64,000 nt of DNA from Welwitschia mirabilis (taxonomy: Eukaryota > Gnetophyta > Gnetopsida > Welwitschiales): positions 114,851,067 to 114,915,066 of the forward strand of contig JBOZIK010000001.1 of NCBI GenBank assembly GCA_051453625.1, in the 5' to 3' direction. The stretch's first letter is position 1. Each line of letters starts with the position of its first letter. Positions 49,102 through 59,581 of this stretch are shown in pieces. The notes under the pieces were generated by a model. The model saw only the letters and a program-made list of their open reading frames with translations, made no database searches and was not told where the DNA came from. A program made the position numbers and the translations under genes.

Positions 49102-51340
49102 AATATGATTCAATTATCAACTTGAATAATAAGTAAACTATTGAGTTAAAACCACTTTCAAGAAATCTTTAAGTGTGCCTTTTTAGATTAAAATATACTT
49201 TTTTTAGTAGTTATTAGCTCATTTGTATTTCTACTTTAAGAAAATACCTTACTAAGCCTATTGAGGAAACATACGAATGTCATGTTAGACTCTTTATAAC
49301 TTTAAACACATAGATCCTACAAGTCTTATGCATAACATTTATCTTAATGAGGGTCCCAAGCCTACATGTGTGAAAACTCTCATGGTTGACTATTATATGT
49401 ATTAAACACCTTTTGATCATTACCTTCATAATCTCAATCATATTTTTTTAAGATATAATGAAAACCTTAATATGAAAGATATTTGGCCTTATTGCATGAT
49501 ATTAGATTGAATTTTTTTCTAGTAGGTTTTTTTAAAAGTCATGTCCATATTTAATAAAACATAAGTTATCTGATGACGTCTTTTTTATAAAAAAAATCCC
49601 ATAAACCATTATCTATTTAAAATAAAAAATCATCCTCCCATTTTACTTTTGTATAATTTCATAAAATTGACTAATCCTCCACTTCTTCCATCTTCTTATA
49701 AGTTCATGAGACTTAATAATCTTAGCTAACAGTCATTTTCAATGAATTAATAATAAATGATCTTTATTTTTTGAATTTTAGTATAGATTTTGTAAGTTCT
49801 TGATTCTTAAGAGAAATTTATCCTTATTTTTAAGTGCTTTAGTAAAGTTTGCATTCATTTATGATGTTCAATATGGTAAATCCCAAGGAAAAAGTGGTTT
49901 TTCTACTTTCATGTTGTGACTATGCTTCAAAGCATTTCTATTTATATGAGATTGCTTCTGAATTAGGATAATGAACTAATAACCCTTTTTGGTTGTAAGA
50001 AATCTTTGAAAAACATTCTTAGGTGCACAATACTTTTGAATGATTATTATTAAGTTTAGTTAACTACATCAAGGCTATCAATGCCTATTGATAATGTAGC
50101 TCTAATGAATCATTTGTGGTACATTAAACTACATCAAAGTTATAGGTATTTGTTGGTAATACAACATTAACTTCTTTATGAATTGAATCTATTGGAATAA
50201 GGTGTCATAACACAGAATGATTAATATGATCAAATGATTGAAGAAATCAATCATGAATATAAAAGTAAATGAGAAAGAAATAAAGGTAAGTTTAGAGAGA
50301 TCTTTTAATATGATTCTTTAGCAAATTTTAACTTGAAACTCTTTCTATTACTCATCAATGTTGGAGGTTTTTCTTATTAATACTTTATTTTTTTGGGTAA
50401 TAGCACCATTACATTAAACAAAAATATAAAAATTAGGTTATTAGCTTAAGTTATTTATAAGATGTAGGATATACTCATCATTGCACTCCATTTCCCCTTC
50501 ATGTTAATCATTTCAAGCCATCACATTTTACAATTCCCTCTATGAGAAATAATAGTAGAAAGAATACTTGTGTTTTTTTGTAACATGGCCTCTCTATCCA
50601 TGTCTTACTGAAGAATAAATGAGTCTTAACCATCAGTGATACCAAATGCTTCAATGGGTATAATTTCATCTTGTTTCTATAAATAAAGCCTCAAAGTCAC
50701 TAATGCATCTCACTAATAATGTTTCTACCTAATTTATGATATCATTTTCACCTACCCTAAGCTTAAGTCTGTCTACTAAGAGTCACTAGTACTGCCAACT
50801 GACCTCACTTATGTCATTTTTTGTCTCTGTGTTCTTCTTCTCTTCTTCTTTACACATTTTGTACTCATACTCTTTTATCAATTTAGGCCTTTAATAAGTG
50901 AGACCTATCAATAGAAACATCTAGTTCATTTTACACTTCACTTTAAACCTCACTTAGTGTCTCTTCATTTTCCACTCCATTCTTGATACTAACATTATCT
51001 TCTTAATTCTTCTTTTCTTCTTCTTTATTTTTCATTTCTTTATTACTTCATCTCTATCATATATAGTAAATTGTGAGTGAAACATTTAGTTCTCATAGAT
51101 AATCCATTAGTTAAGATGTTTCTCACACTTCATTTTTGTACTTTCTTTCCATGTATTTTTATATGTACTTTAAATTATTTTTCATTTTTTTAAGATTTCA
51201 TTAACTCCTCTTTGAGGTAATGGTTTTTTAAATTTAATAAAATGATTTTATTTTATCTTCATATGCATCCTAAGTTTTTGCACAATTTTGTTTTCATATG
51301 CATTTCAATTTTAATTTTATTAGCTTTTAAGACAAAGTTA
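49102..51340 (+). other. Element B 3' region without polymerase
   Basis: Searched by eye for WR.C.D.R.LN, LPFG, YMDD, YYRRFI and integrase D..G motifs; none was found on the plus strand. The two-copy repeat at 50062-50171 lies here. From about 50395 to 51190 the minus strand is purine-rich with an acidic/basic-rich translation I cannot assign; this may be a separate insertion. Confidence 0.5.
50062..50171 (+). repeat. Two-copy ~65-bp repeat in the 3' region of element B
   Basis: AACTACATCAAGGCTATCAA at 50062 and AACTACATCAAAGTTATAGG at 50127 start two units. The first contains AATGTAGCTCTAAT, identical to the motif at 36367-36380 in element A. Confidence 0.7.
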
Positions 51341-51354
51341 GATTTGGTTGGGGG
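51337..51354 (+). promoter_or_regulatory. Putative polypurine tract of element B
   Basis: GGTTGGGGGGAGTGAGAA is the only G-rich purine run in the 3' region. It lies about 210 bp before the LTR start as drawn. Similar runs precede 3' LTRs in plant Ty3/gypsy elements. The distance is unusually large, so either the LTR start or this tract may be wrong. Confidence 0.4.
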
Positions 51355-51560
51355 GAGTGAGAATTTCAATTTATATTTTTTGTCTTCCATGTTTTACCCA
51401 TCTCAACTAAGTAAAATTATCTTTAAAATTAGCCTAACTTTTTAAACATTTTCATCATATTTGGTCAATACTTAAATGTTTTTAACTTGCAATTTTTCTA
51501 TGATATGCAACTTTTACACATTTTTGCTAAGAAACTAGTAAAAGGTTGGTTCTAGGGTTT

Positions 51561-52769
51561 TGAAAGCATACAAGTAATTAAGGCTAATTTAGCATTATAA
51601 AGTTCTAGTTTTTATGGTTTTATGGATTTATCTCACATAAAACTTACATTATACCTCTATTGTTTAATGTTTTAGGGGTCTAACAAGATGCTAGAACATA
51701 AGAAATCCATAATGAAATTCATTAGAAAGTAGATAGCACTAGTATGATTTCATGGTAGCATTGGTTATCTTAGGATTTTGATGTGAACTATGTTTTAGTT
51801 ATTGTGGCTAATTGCAAGATCACCGATGTGATTAGTGAATTGATCTAAAGTTACCACAAATTATGCAATTTCCAAAACCCTAATCCTAACCTTAACTTTT
51901 GGGCTATAAAAGGCAACTTAGACCTCATTTTGGAATACTTTTTCACATAGTATATCTATAATTGATCTTTTAAAATTCAGATGAGCTCCACACATGTCTT
52001 GTTTCTAAGTTCATTCTTTTAGAAATGAGCTAGCCCTTCAGGCTAGCATGATATATCAATATTTATCCTGAGACTTTCATTAATGTATATTTTTCTTTGT
52101 TATTTCAATAAAGTGATAAAATTTCTTCAATTTAGGTTTCTAATTTCAAGTGTGTATGTTTTTTAGGCTTGTAATGCTTGATTTAGATTAAATTATACTA
52201 AGCTTTTTCATATTTCTGAGTGACGCTTCATGTGCTTATCTTAGTTCATAGTCCACTATTATTTAATATTCTTTAGAATGATTTCACACTTTTCACACTT
52301 ATGAAGTGGGCTATGAGAGTTAAGATAACCTAGAGCCTTCACCAGTACTTATGTGGTGGATGAGATTATGTCATCATGCTTGAGCTTGATTGAATGCTTC
52401 ATATGATTTCTCTGAATTAATCACAGAGAAGGTCCATTATTATTAATATTCATGCCATTTTTTAAGGATCATGCTAGGTGCTTAGAGACATTTTTATTTA
52501 TATATTTATTTATCAATCAGAATGAACCCTCTTACAATATTGAATCTCTGTATGACTGTTATAGAGATAGGTTTTATGCATGCTTTATTGTTTTATCCAC
52601 TATATTTATCTCTTTAGTAGAATAACACTAGGAATATACTACAAACGAAATTTCTAATTAATTTTGATAAATGTTAGATTTGTTATGCAACATTTGTGTT
52701 CCTAAGAAGATCCTACTTAAACTCGTAACACATACAGTGATACAAGCATAGCTAAACTGGCCATGAATA
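51561..52769 (+). repeat. Element B 3' LTR
   Basis: Homologous to 44101-45294. GGGCTATAAAAGG at 51901 carries the TATA motif. The end GCTAAACTGGCCATGA corresponds to GGTAAACTAACTAGAA of the 5' LTR. Confidence 0.75.
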
Positions 52770-53999
52770 ACTATTACAGTAAGTATATTTTAATTTCTTT
52801 TATTGATTTATAAATGTAAAAATTCTTACTATAGAACTTATAAGATGGTGATTTAATACTTTGACACTACTAAGTTAAGGCTACCTTAATGAATTCTTGA
52901 TAATTAGCAAGTCTTAACATTTAAGATTAAGCAGATTTCTTATTATAATAAGCACTATATACATAATATTATAATAAGAAGAATAAATGTTTAAAAGCAT
53001 AAAAATTAATAGTAAAACCTAGTACAATACCTATTATACTATTCTATTTTTAATCTTTAACTAAGTAGAAAATATTATAAGCAAAACTAATATAGATCAC
53101 TTTTTCAAGTAAATCTAGAACCTAACATTACTTTTTAGTAAGATAATAAGCATGAAAAATGCATTATATAATAATGTAATGTTTTTCAATAATATGCGTA
53201 CATCACATTAAATAATTATTGTAGATTAAAAATTCATAATAAAACCTAAACATGTTCTTTCCAAAAATAACAATGCTTGTATTGATACTATGTTAATCTT
53301 AAATAGTGCTTTCCTCTTACAGTTTAAATAATGAAGATGAATATAACTTTATAGCTTTTTCACAATAATGATACTTTTTTAAAAACCATTTTCAAATCTT
53401 ATAATAAGCTAAAAGATGAGCATATGATGGATTACTAAGGATTACATAGAAACAAGCAAGGTATGTTTTTCATTCTTTTCTCCTAATTTCTTACTTATAC
53501 TTCTCTAATAATAGGAATATTGATGTAATAACTTTCCTCTCCTAAGTACATTCCTTCTAATTCTTGTTTAAATACTTTATAACTACTAAGTTGTAACTCA
53601 ATAGACCTCCCAAGCAAATCTTACAACATTCTACTTATTAAATCAAATATTTTTTTCCCACTGAAAAAGAGAAAAAAATTATATTTTCATTAAAGGGTTG
53701 TAAAGGTAGTAAAGGTTACAACATATTCATGATAAGTAATAAGATTGTAAAGCTAAGAGACTAAATAGAACAATGCATTAATGAGATACAATAAAAACTA
53801 AATTCTTAAGAAAAGGTAACTAGATCAATCATATTATCTCTTTTAGATTTAAAACTATAGTATTCAAACTTTTTCACTGTTACATTTCTTCTATTTGGAT
53901 CTATGATGGAAGCTAGAATTTCTTACTTTATCTACTATTTTATCTATATCTATGAATTAGTAAAAGAAGATATTCAAAACTAATAAAGACTTAAATTCC
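52770..53999. other. Unassigned AT-rich DNA
   Basis: No open frame or recognisable domain trace. It may contain the eroded 3' end of the LINE fragment that follows. Confidence 0.4.
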
Positions 54000-54720
54000 T
54001 AGTTAGACTCTTATTGCATTTCTCCATTCTTAAGGGATTAGAGGCTAAGTAGCTAATTTCTCCTTTTTTTTTCTTTCAAAATGACTTTCACCGTGGTTCT
54101 TTCAAGCCTCATAATACATGGTTTGAGTATAATTCTTTATATAGAGAATCTTTTTTTATCATTTCTATTTACTTTTCACTCTTTAAGCACATTTCAAACT
54201 ATGTTTTCTTGAAGTCTAAAACTTGTTAAACTCTTGATTTTATCACAAATATTCTTAATATAGGTGAAGTTAAGAAAAATATAATCAATTGTTTCATAAG
54301 AATCATAAAACATATACTTTTTGGGAACCATTGTTTCCCTTTCTTTTAAATAAGCTTTTTTAGGTTGCAGTTCAATAGGACTTTACTAAGAAAAATTCTT
54401 AATAATTACATGACCTCTTACAAGTTTTTAAGAAAGATTTATTAATCAGCTACATTGAATGATAAGCTTCATTTACAATATACTTATTTGTCTCATTCTT
54501 ATCTCATTCTTATAATGCTTAAAATACCAACTATTAATTTTTTATAAAGACTTCCATACTTGAGATGTATGAATAGTATTAGAATAGTTATTAAACATCA
54601 TATCATTGTAAAACAATTTTTCCTATGAATTTAATTCATGATTTATTAATACTATGAAGCTACGAAACCCACTTTCCTAACACAACAATCTTAAAATCTA
54701 AAAGATGTTCAAAACTCCAA
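54000..54720 (-). pseudogene. LINE fragment: C-terminal RT region and zf-RVT
   Basis: Near 54640-54715 the minus strand reads DWSFEHLLDFKIVVLGKWVS, the decayed form of the plant LINE block GGLG.R(N)L..FN.ALL.KW.WR. Near 54270-54345 it reads MFYDSYETIDYIFLNFTY and then KNICDKI. This matches zf-RVT, C..C....E(T)(I/V)DH(L/I)F..C........W..I, with the first cysteine pair and later cysteine altered. The fragment is separate from the larger LINE at 13-19 kb. It lies immediately left of copia RT sequence on the same strand. Confidence 0.6.
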
Positions 54721-54949
54721 TCTCTAGTAAGTTCATCTTTACACACATCATTCCATCACAAGATACATAAGGACTACTATTAAAATAGATTAATAATATG
54801 TAATTAGTCTAGAATATAATATAAAATATACATACTAAGTACACAAATCATACTAACTTCAAAATTAAAACATTGTTAATTTGTGATTTAGTAAAGCTAA
54901 TTGGAAATGCATAAGAAAATAATTAATAAATATGATTAAATCATATTGC

Positions 54950-56000
54950 AAAATCATAATTTTTATCTCATTAGTTAAGTAACTAATTGATAATCTCTTA
55001 CTATTTAAAGGTTTTGTTAAGTCTGAATGTAAAACTTCTTATAGATTAAACATATCATGTTTCCTATACTACAAATCAATAGTTTGGGTCTTCTTTAGAT
55101 AGTTAAGAACTCATACCACTAAATGATAATAGTTTTATTTTATATTTGCCATGTGCCTTTCTAATATTTAAAGTGCATCTACTATGTTAAGCATAGGTGA
55201 CATATGTAAGCCTTACAACTAATATGTAATAAAGAGTTTAGTGCCTGTCTAGAAAGTTTTTATCTATATTCAACTTAAGATTTTTCTTTATTAGAGTTAT
55301 AATTACCTTGACATTATTTAGACCAAGTTTCTTGAACTTATTACTAATGTACTTCATCTAAGTTAATGAAATCCTTTCATTTTCCTAAATATCAAATTAT
55401 TCCATTAAATATTTATATTTGTAATATGCGTTTTATACTCCTTAGTTATTACAATATCATCCATAAATATGATGATATATGTGCTTTTATCCTTTCAACA
55501 TTTTGTAAACAAGTTGGATTTGTATTCTAGTAGTCACGCACTACAACTTTCAATTTTACTAAGATTTCCTCTATCTTAGTGTACTAAGTGTGTGGTGTTT
55601 ACTTTAAGATTTTTTAATTGCATATTTTATGCCTAAACCTTTCAAATCAAAACCTACTAGCTAAGATATGTCTATTTGCTTTAACAGATCCTTGTTTAGA
55701 ACTGTATCCTTTACATCAAAGTTATGTATATTCCATACTCTTTAAGCTACCAAAGAAAACTAGTATCCAAATGTTCTAGCACTTCACAATAACTGAAAAT
55801 AGTTTTATGGAGTTTCCACTTAGAGTTTGTGTAAAAATTTTTATTAATAATATACTTTATGCTTATTGAGTATTCCATCTAATTTATACTTGTTTATAAG
55901 CATCTATTTATTTTTTACCAATTTTCTGCCAATAGTTAAATCTAGTAATTCCCGTATGCCATTCTTAATTAATGATTAATACTTCATGGACATCTTGTAT
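54950..56000 (-). pseudogene. Ty1/copia reverse transcriptase to RNase H fragment
   Basis: On the minus strand near 55850-55990, VHEVLI and EWHTGITRF precede NKYKLDGILNKHKVYY. This is the copia RT start: (M).(E)E..AL..N.TW.(L/I)V, then YK.DG(T/S)(L/I)ERYKARLVAKG(F/Y)TQ. Near 55700, NFDVKDTVLNKDL matches Q(L/M)DVKNAFLHGDL. Near 55440-55500, IIIFMDDIVIT matches the catalytic (I/L)..YVDD(I/M)(I/L)(I/L)TG box with V to M. Near 55080, LNYLKKTQTI recalls LRYLKGT at the RNase H junction. Stops are frequent. LTRs were not located. Confidence 0.75.
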
Positions 56001-56256
56001 TACCATCCTAGATGTTTCTTTATCTTTTAAACTAGAAGTAAGGTAAATATTAACAATATCTTCCTTGTTTTCCTTTTCCTACTACAAGTGCAAATTTGTC
56101 TACTTAGCATTATTTACAAGTTTCACAACTTATAAGATTATATATGGGCATGCTCACAATCTCCTCAGTTATTTTAGAGATGCCTTAAACAAAATCCTTA
56201 GAGTTATAATCAGTATCATAGGAAATATATTATGTTACACTATGTTTTAGCTACTG

Positions 56257-56720
56257 GAGGAATGTTGTTAGAGCAGAGCTTCCCACTGTTCGCTTCAAAC
56301 GTGAAACACTTAATATTTGATTATCGAAGGATTGTTCAAACCTGAGGATGGAGAAGGAGCACTGAAGAAGTCTAATTTACAGATAACTCTAAGGAAAGGA
56401 AAGGCTGTTTTGGCAATAAAAGTTTCTCCTGGTCTCTGAAGACATGACATTTCTACCTTTAAGTTCATCATAGTCAAAAAACTTATTATATTTACTTCCT
56501 ACGTTCTTGCCGGAATCAGTATTCCTTTGCTCCCATTTCTTCTTCCATAATTCGTTTATGTACCATAAGAGGTTTCTTCTGTTACTTAACAATGTGCCCT
56601 TTACAGATTGCCTTATATTTTTATTGAAGGAAAGAATTGACCCACCAGGGCTAATTTTATTTCCATGCAATCTTATTTCATTAGTTGGCAAAGTCATAAT
56701 TATCTACCATTTTTTATTTT
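56257..56720 (-). other. Segment of near-ordinary composition with unrecognised ORF
   Basis: Base composition and codon usage change here: G and C are commoner and CG dinucleotides survive. The minus strand holds an open frame at 56389-56697 (102 codons, first ATG at 56697). Its hydrophilic protein has a Trp/Lys/Arg-rich middle (WYINELWKKKWEQRN) and a KFFDYDELKGRN segment. I do not recognise it. A pyrimidine run followed by AG, CCTTTCCTTTCCTTAG, ends near 56388 on the minus strand and could be a splice acceptor, so this may be part of a spliced gene fragment or captured exon. No neighbouring exon was found. Confidence 0.35.
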
Positions 56721-57160
56721 AAAAGTTTATCTTTTTTATAATCTCTTATATATTATTATCAAAATATTAATTACTTTTCTCTTTTTTATTCTTTCTTTTT
56801 TTAATGTATACTTATTTTCATCTCTTATATCTTTGATTTCATCTAATTTTATAATCCCTTATTATCTCTTCTTTTATATATATCTTTACTTACTTTTCTC
56901 TTATTTTTGCTTTTACTTTATCATATATTTATTTTCTTATAATTTTTTATTCATATGACTAATTTTATGTTTTATCTATTTAACTCATCTTATTCATTCC
57001 TTTTTTGCTTTACCTTCATTCTTTTTCCACTTCTTTTTATATTTATAACTATTTATTTTATTTTTTAAAAATTATGTTTTATCTATATTTTCCTTTCTTA
57101 TACTTATTCATTTTATAATCTTTTTATTATCTTCTTCTCCTCATAATTCAGCTAGTAAGA
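56721..57160 (+). repeat. Strand-asymmetric T/C-rich tract
   Basis: About 440 bp composed almost entirely of T, A and C on the plus strand, with very few G. Its low complexity keeps a plus-strand frame (56665-56958) open by chance; that frame codes mainly F, L, I, S and Y and is not treated as a gene. Confidence 0.7.
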
Positions 57161-57384
57161 GTAAGAGAGAGAAAATAATAAACTAATATGGATTTATTAT
57201 ATGGTTCCAGATTTATGAGTGGATCTTGATGTGAAGAAATATAGTAAGGGTATTCATACATAATATGAACCTATTTAATTATTTGATAAAAGTGATCAAC
57301 ACTAATATCATGAATGTATATAATAAGATGCATAGGTATAGTCCAACTGTTTATGGTTATGTTTTAATCTTTTAAAATTATATT

Positions 57385-57595
57385 ATTATGTTACATAATA
57401 CATATGTATAATATTATATTACATTATATTATATTATAATAAAAATATTATATTACTTTATGTTATATTATAATATACTATATTCTATTGTATTGTGTTG
57501 TGTTGTATTGTATTATATTGTATTGTATATACAATATTATATTATAATGTAGTATGTTGTCTCATATCTGTAATATTACATTATATTATAAAAGT
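57385..57595. repeat. TATTA/TATTG microsatellite
   Basis: Imperfect 5-bp repeats (TATAT, TATTA, TATTG, TGTTG) over about 210 bp, grading from TATTA-type units to TATTG-type units and back. Confidence 0.85.
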
Positions 57596-59099
57596 TAAAT
57601 GTGTTTAACTATTATCTTAAAATGTATTGGAGGTAAAAAGGATGTCAAACCCAACATTCTAGTATTCTGCCATAACCTCTTAAATAAGAAAGAGTAACTA
57701 CTAGTTAAACGAGCATAATATTCATGCTTTCAGGCTTAAACATCTTTTATTTATAAGAGTTAAATTTATAATATATTATGTAGACTAGGTGATGTCTGAT
57801 ATGTTTACAATATTATACTTATGTTGCTTCTAGAATGCCTTAATGCTTTGCACATATGTATCATTAAGTGTATTGTCTTACATATTTATGTATATGAATG
57901 AAATGTCTTAAGTGGTTACTTATTATTCTGTACATAAAATGATATAATATTAGTAATTTTTCTATGATGTTCATCAAAAAATTTAAGCATTTAATTAGAT
58001 TTCTTTATTTTTTAACTTTTATTGTGCTAACTCTATTAAGACTAGTGATTTAATCAGTGGCATATGGAGTAGTTCCTTTTGACATTTATTATATTTAAAA
58101 GTTATTAAATTTAGTATGTTATATTATAAAAGGATCAGCTATGAGATACCTTGTCGAAGTTGTGTGTGGGTGGGTGGCTGGGTGGGACTCTGTGTGTGTG
58201 GGTGTGTGTTAATTGTATTTCTACATGAGTTTAGTATAATGAAATTTTATTATGATACTTCCCTTTCATTAGCTCACACCAAGACACTTGGGAGATATGA
58301 GGGGTCTCTTAAGCATGGTGAATGAGGTTACTAATAGATATTTTGGCCAAGTAACTGAATATATTGATTTGTATTAATATACACATGTATTGCCATCATT
58401 CATGCATTAGAATTCCTTATTAAGGATTGACGTTGTAACCTCAAGAGCTCTTGATCAGTTACCTTCTATACTTTAATATAGCTATTATGCATATGCAGCT
58501 TTATATGTGTGTGATATCATTTAGTATTTTTTTGATTATATTTAACACCATACTCTCTTCTTATTTTCATATTGGCTTATTTCATTATTTCTTGCAATAA
58601 TTCATGGATATTTTTTTGGACATGCCTACTAACATGAATTACCTTGATCTATCATATGCCCATGCGTATTGGTGGAGATGGAAACAAAGTCCCATATAGA
58701 ACTACATATGGTTTGAACTCCTCTGGATGAGAATACATAGGTGTGATTGCTTAGCTATTGATGCAACCAATTACTTAACCAGGACTTCACACCTTTACTG
58801 TGTCTTCCTAGTCAAGATCTTAGGAATTAGATTTAAGTAAAAATCTATCATGTTCTTATTTAGTAACCTTAAGTTAGATATAGCATTGATCACATGAGCT
58901 ATTATCCTATAATTTTCCTGATATATAACCTACAGGTAATTGAGAGGTAAGTCTATCAGTCATAACGTAATCGATCCACTGCAATGGCTAATCATGTAAT
59001 CTTATTTACAATTAATTAATTGAAAAAAAAAGGTTTTATGCTTTTAAGTCCAACTCGAAGGATAGATTATGACAAAAGTACTAAAATTAGAGATGTTTA
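57596..59099. other. Unassigned DNA, moderate composition
   Basis: Apart from the GT-rich tract, I see no coding or element signature. The part from 58600 to 58960 is less AT-rich than most of the window but contains no long open frame. Confidence 0.4.
58160..58210 (+). repeat. GT/GGGT-rich microsatellite with G-quadruplex motif
   Basis: Within the tract, GGGTGGGTGGCTGGGTGGG at 58168-58186 has four G3 runs with loops of 1, 5 and 1 bases, the classical quadruplex pattern. It is followed by (GT)n. The open frame 58116-58325 that spans it appears incidental. Confidence 0.8.
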
Positions 59100-59290
59100 C
59101 ATCTTGTAATAAAATATAGAAAACACAACGATACTATAAAAGATATTATAAACCAATATATCCATCATCTAAGCCTTAATAAAGAATTAAATAAATAGGT
59201 CTATAAAAGAATATTTAAAATATGCTATTACTAATCAATAATACTAATTAAATTAAAGATGAAAAAGTAAAGTAAATTCAATCATAGTTT
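59100..59290. repeat. Fragment of the unclassified 1.05-kb repeat
   Basis: The segment AAAATATAGAAAACACAACG to the AATCATAG block follows the order of the repeat copies at 6185-10050: an ATATAGGAAACACTAGG-like start, a CTTAATAA block, AAAGAATATTTAAAATATGC, then a TCAATAATA...AATTCAATCAT block. Confidence 0.5.
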
Positions 59291-59481
59291 ATGTAACACC
59301 CTTTTTTATCTTATCCTAATTAAGTACTTTTTTCCACTTCCTTTCTTCTTTAACATTTTTACCTAATAGACATAGTGAAACCTAGGATCAAATTCTACTT
59401 ATTTCTTAATTAGAATTTTTATATTCTAAGAAAGAAAAATCATATTAATATCATATATTTACCTATAATTAATTTCTAGGT

Positions 59482-59581
59482 NNNNNNNNNNNNNNNNNNN
59501 NNNNNNNNNNNNNNNNNNNNNNNNNNNNNNNNNNNNNNNNNNNNNNNNNNNNNNNNNNNNNNNNNNNNNNNNNNNNNNNNN
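59482..59581. other. Assembly gap (100 N)
   Basis: It truncates the gag of the minus-strand element to its right. No duplicate is visible across this gap. Confidence 0.95.

Larger units (their letters stand above)
44101..52769 (+). mobile_element. Element B: non-autonomous gag-PR LTR retrotransposon
   Basis: About 8.7 kb on the plus strand. It has a 5' LTR (44101-45294), PBS (about 45306), a pyrimidine-rich leader, gag (46320-47400), an interposed segment (47420-48060), gag-PR linker (48390-48500), protease (48660-49100), a long 3' region with a two-copy repeat and a polypurine tract (51337), and a 3' LTR (51561-52769). No RT, RNase H or integrase motif was found in the 2.4 kb between protease and 3' LTR. 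It shares its plan, linker, repeats and PBS type with element A, but its LTR is a different family. Confidence 0.7.

Noticed and set aside
56665-56958. 97-codon plus-strand frame of F/L/I/Y/S
   Set aside because: It is produced by a G-poor T/C-rich tract in which stop codons on that strand are rare in one frame.
57385-57595. Telomere-like or centromeric satellite
   Set aside because: Units are TATTA/TATTG, not TTTAGGG, and the tract is short and imperfect.
58116-58325. 69-codon frame with Gly/Val/Cys-rich middle
   Set aside because: The middle is the translated GT-rich microsatellite; no family resemblance.
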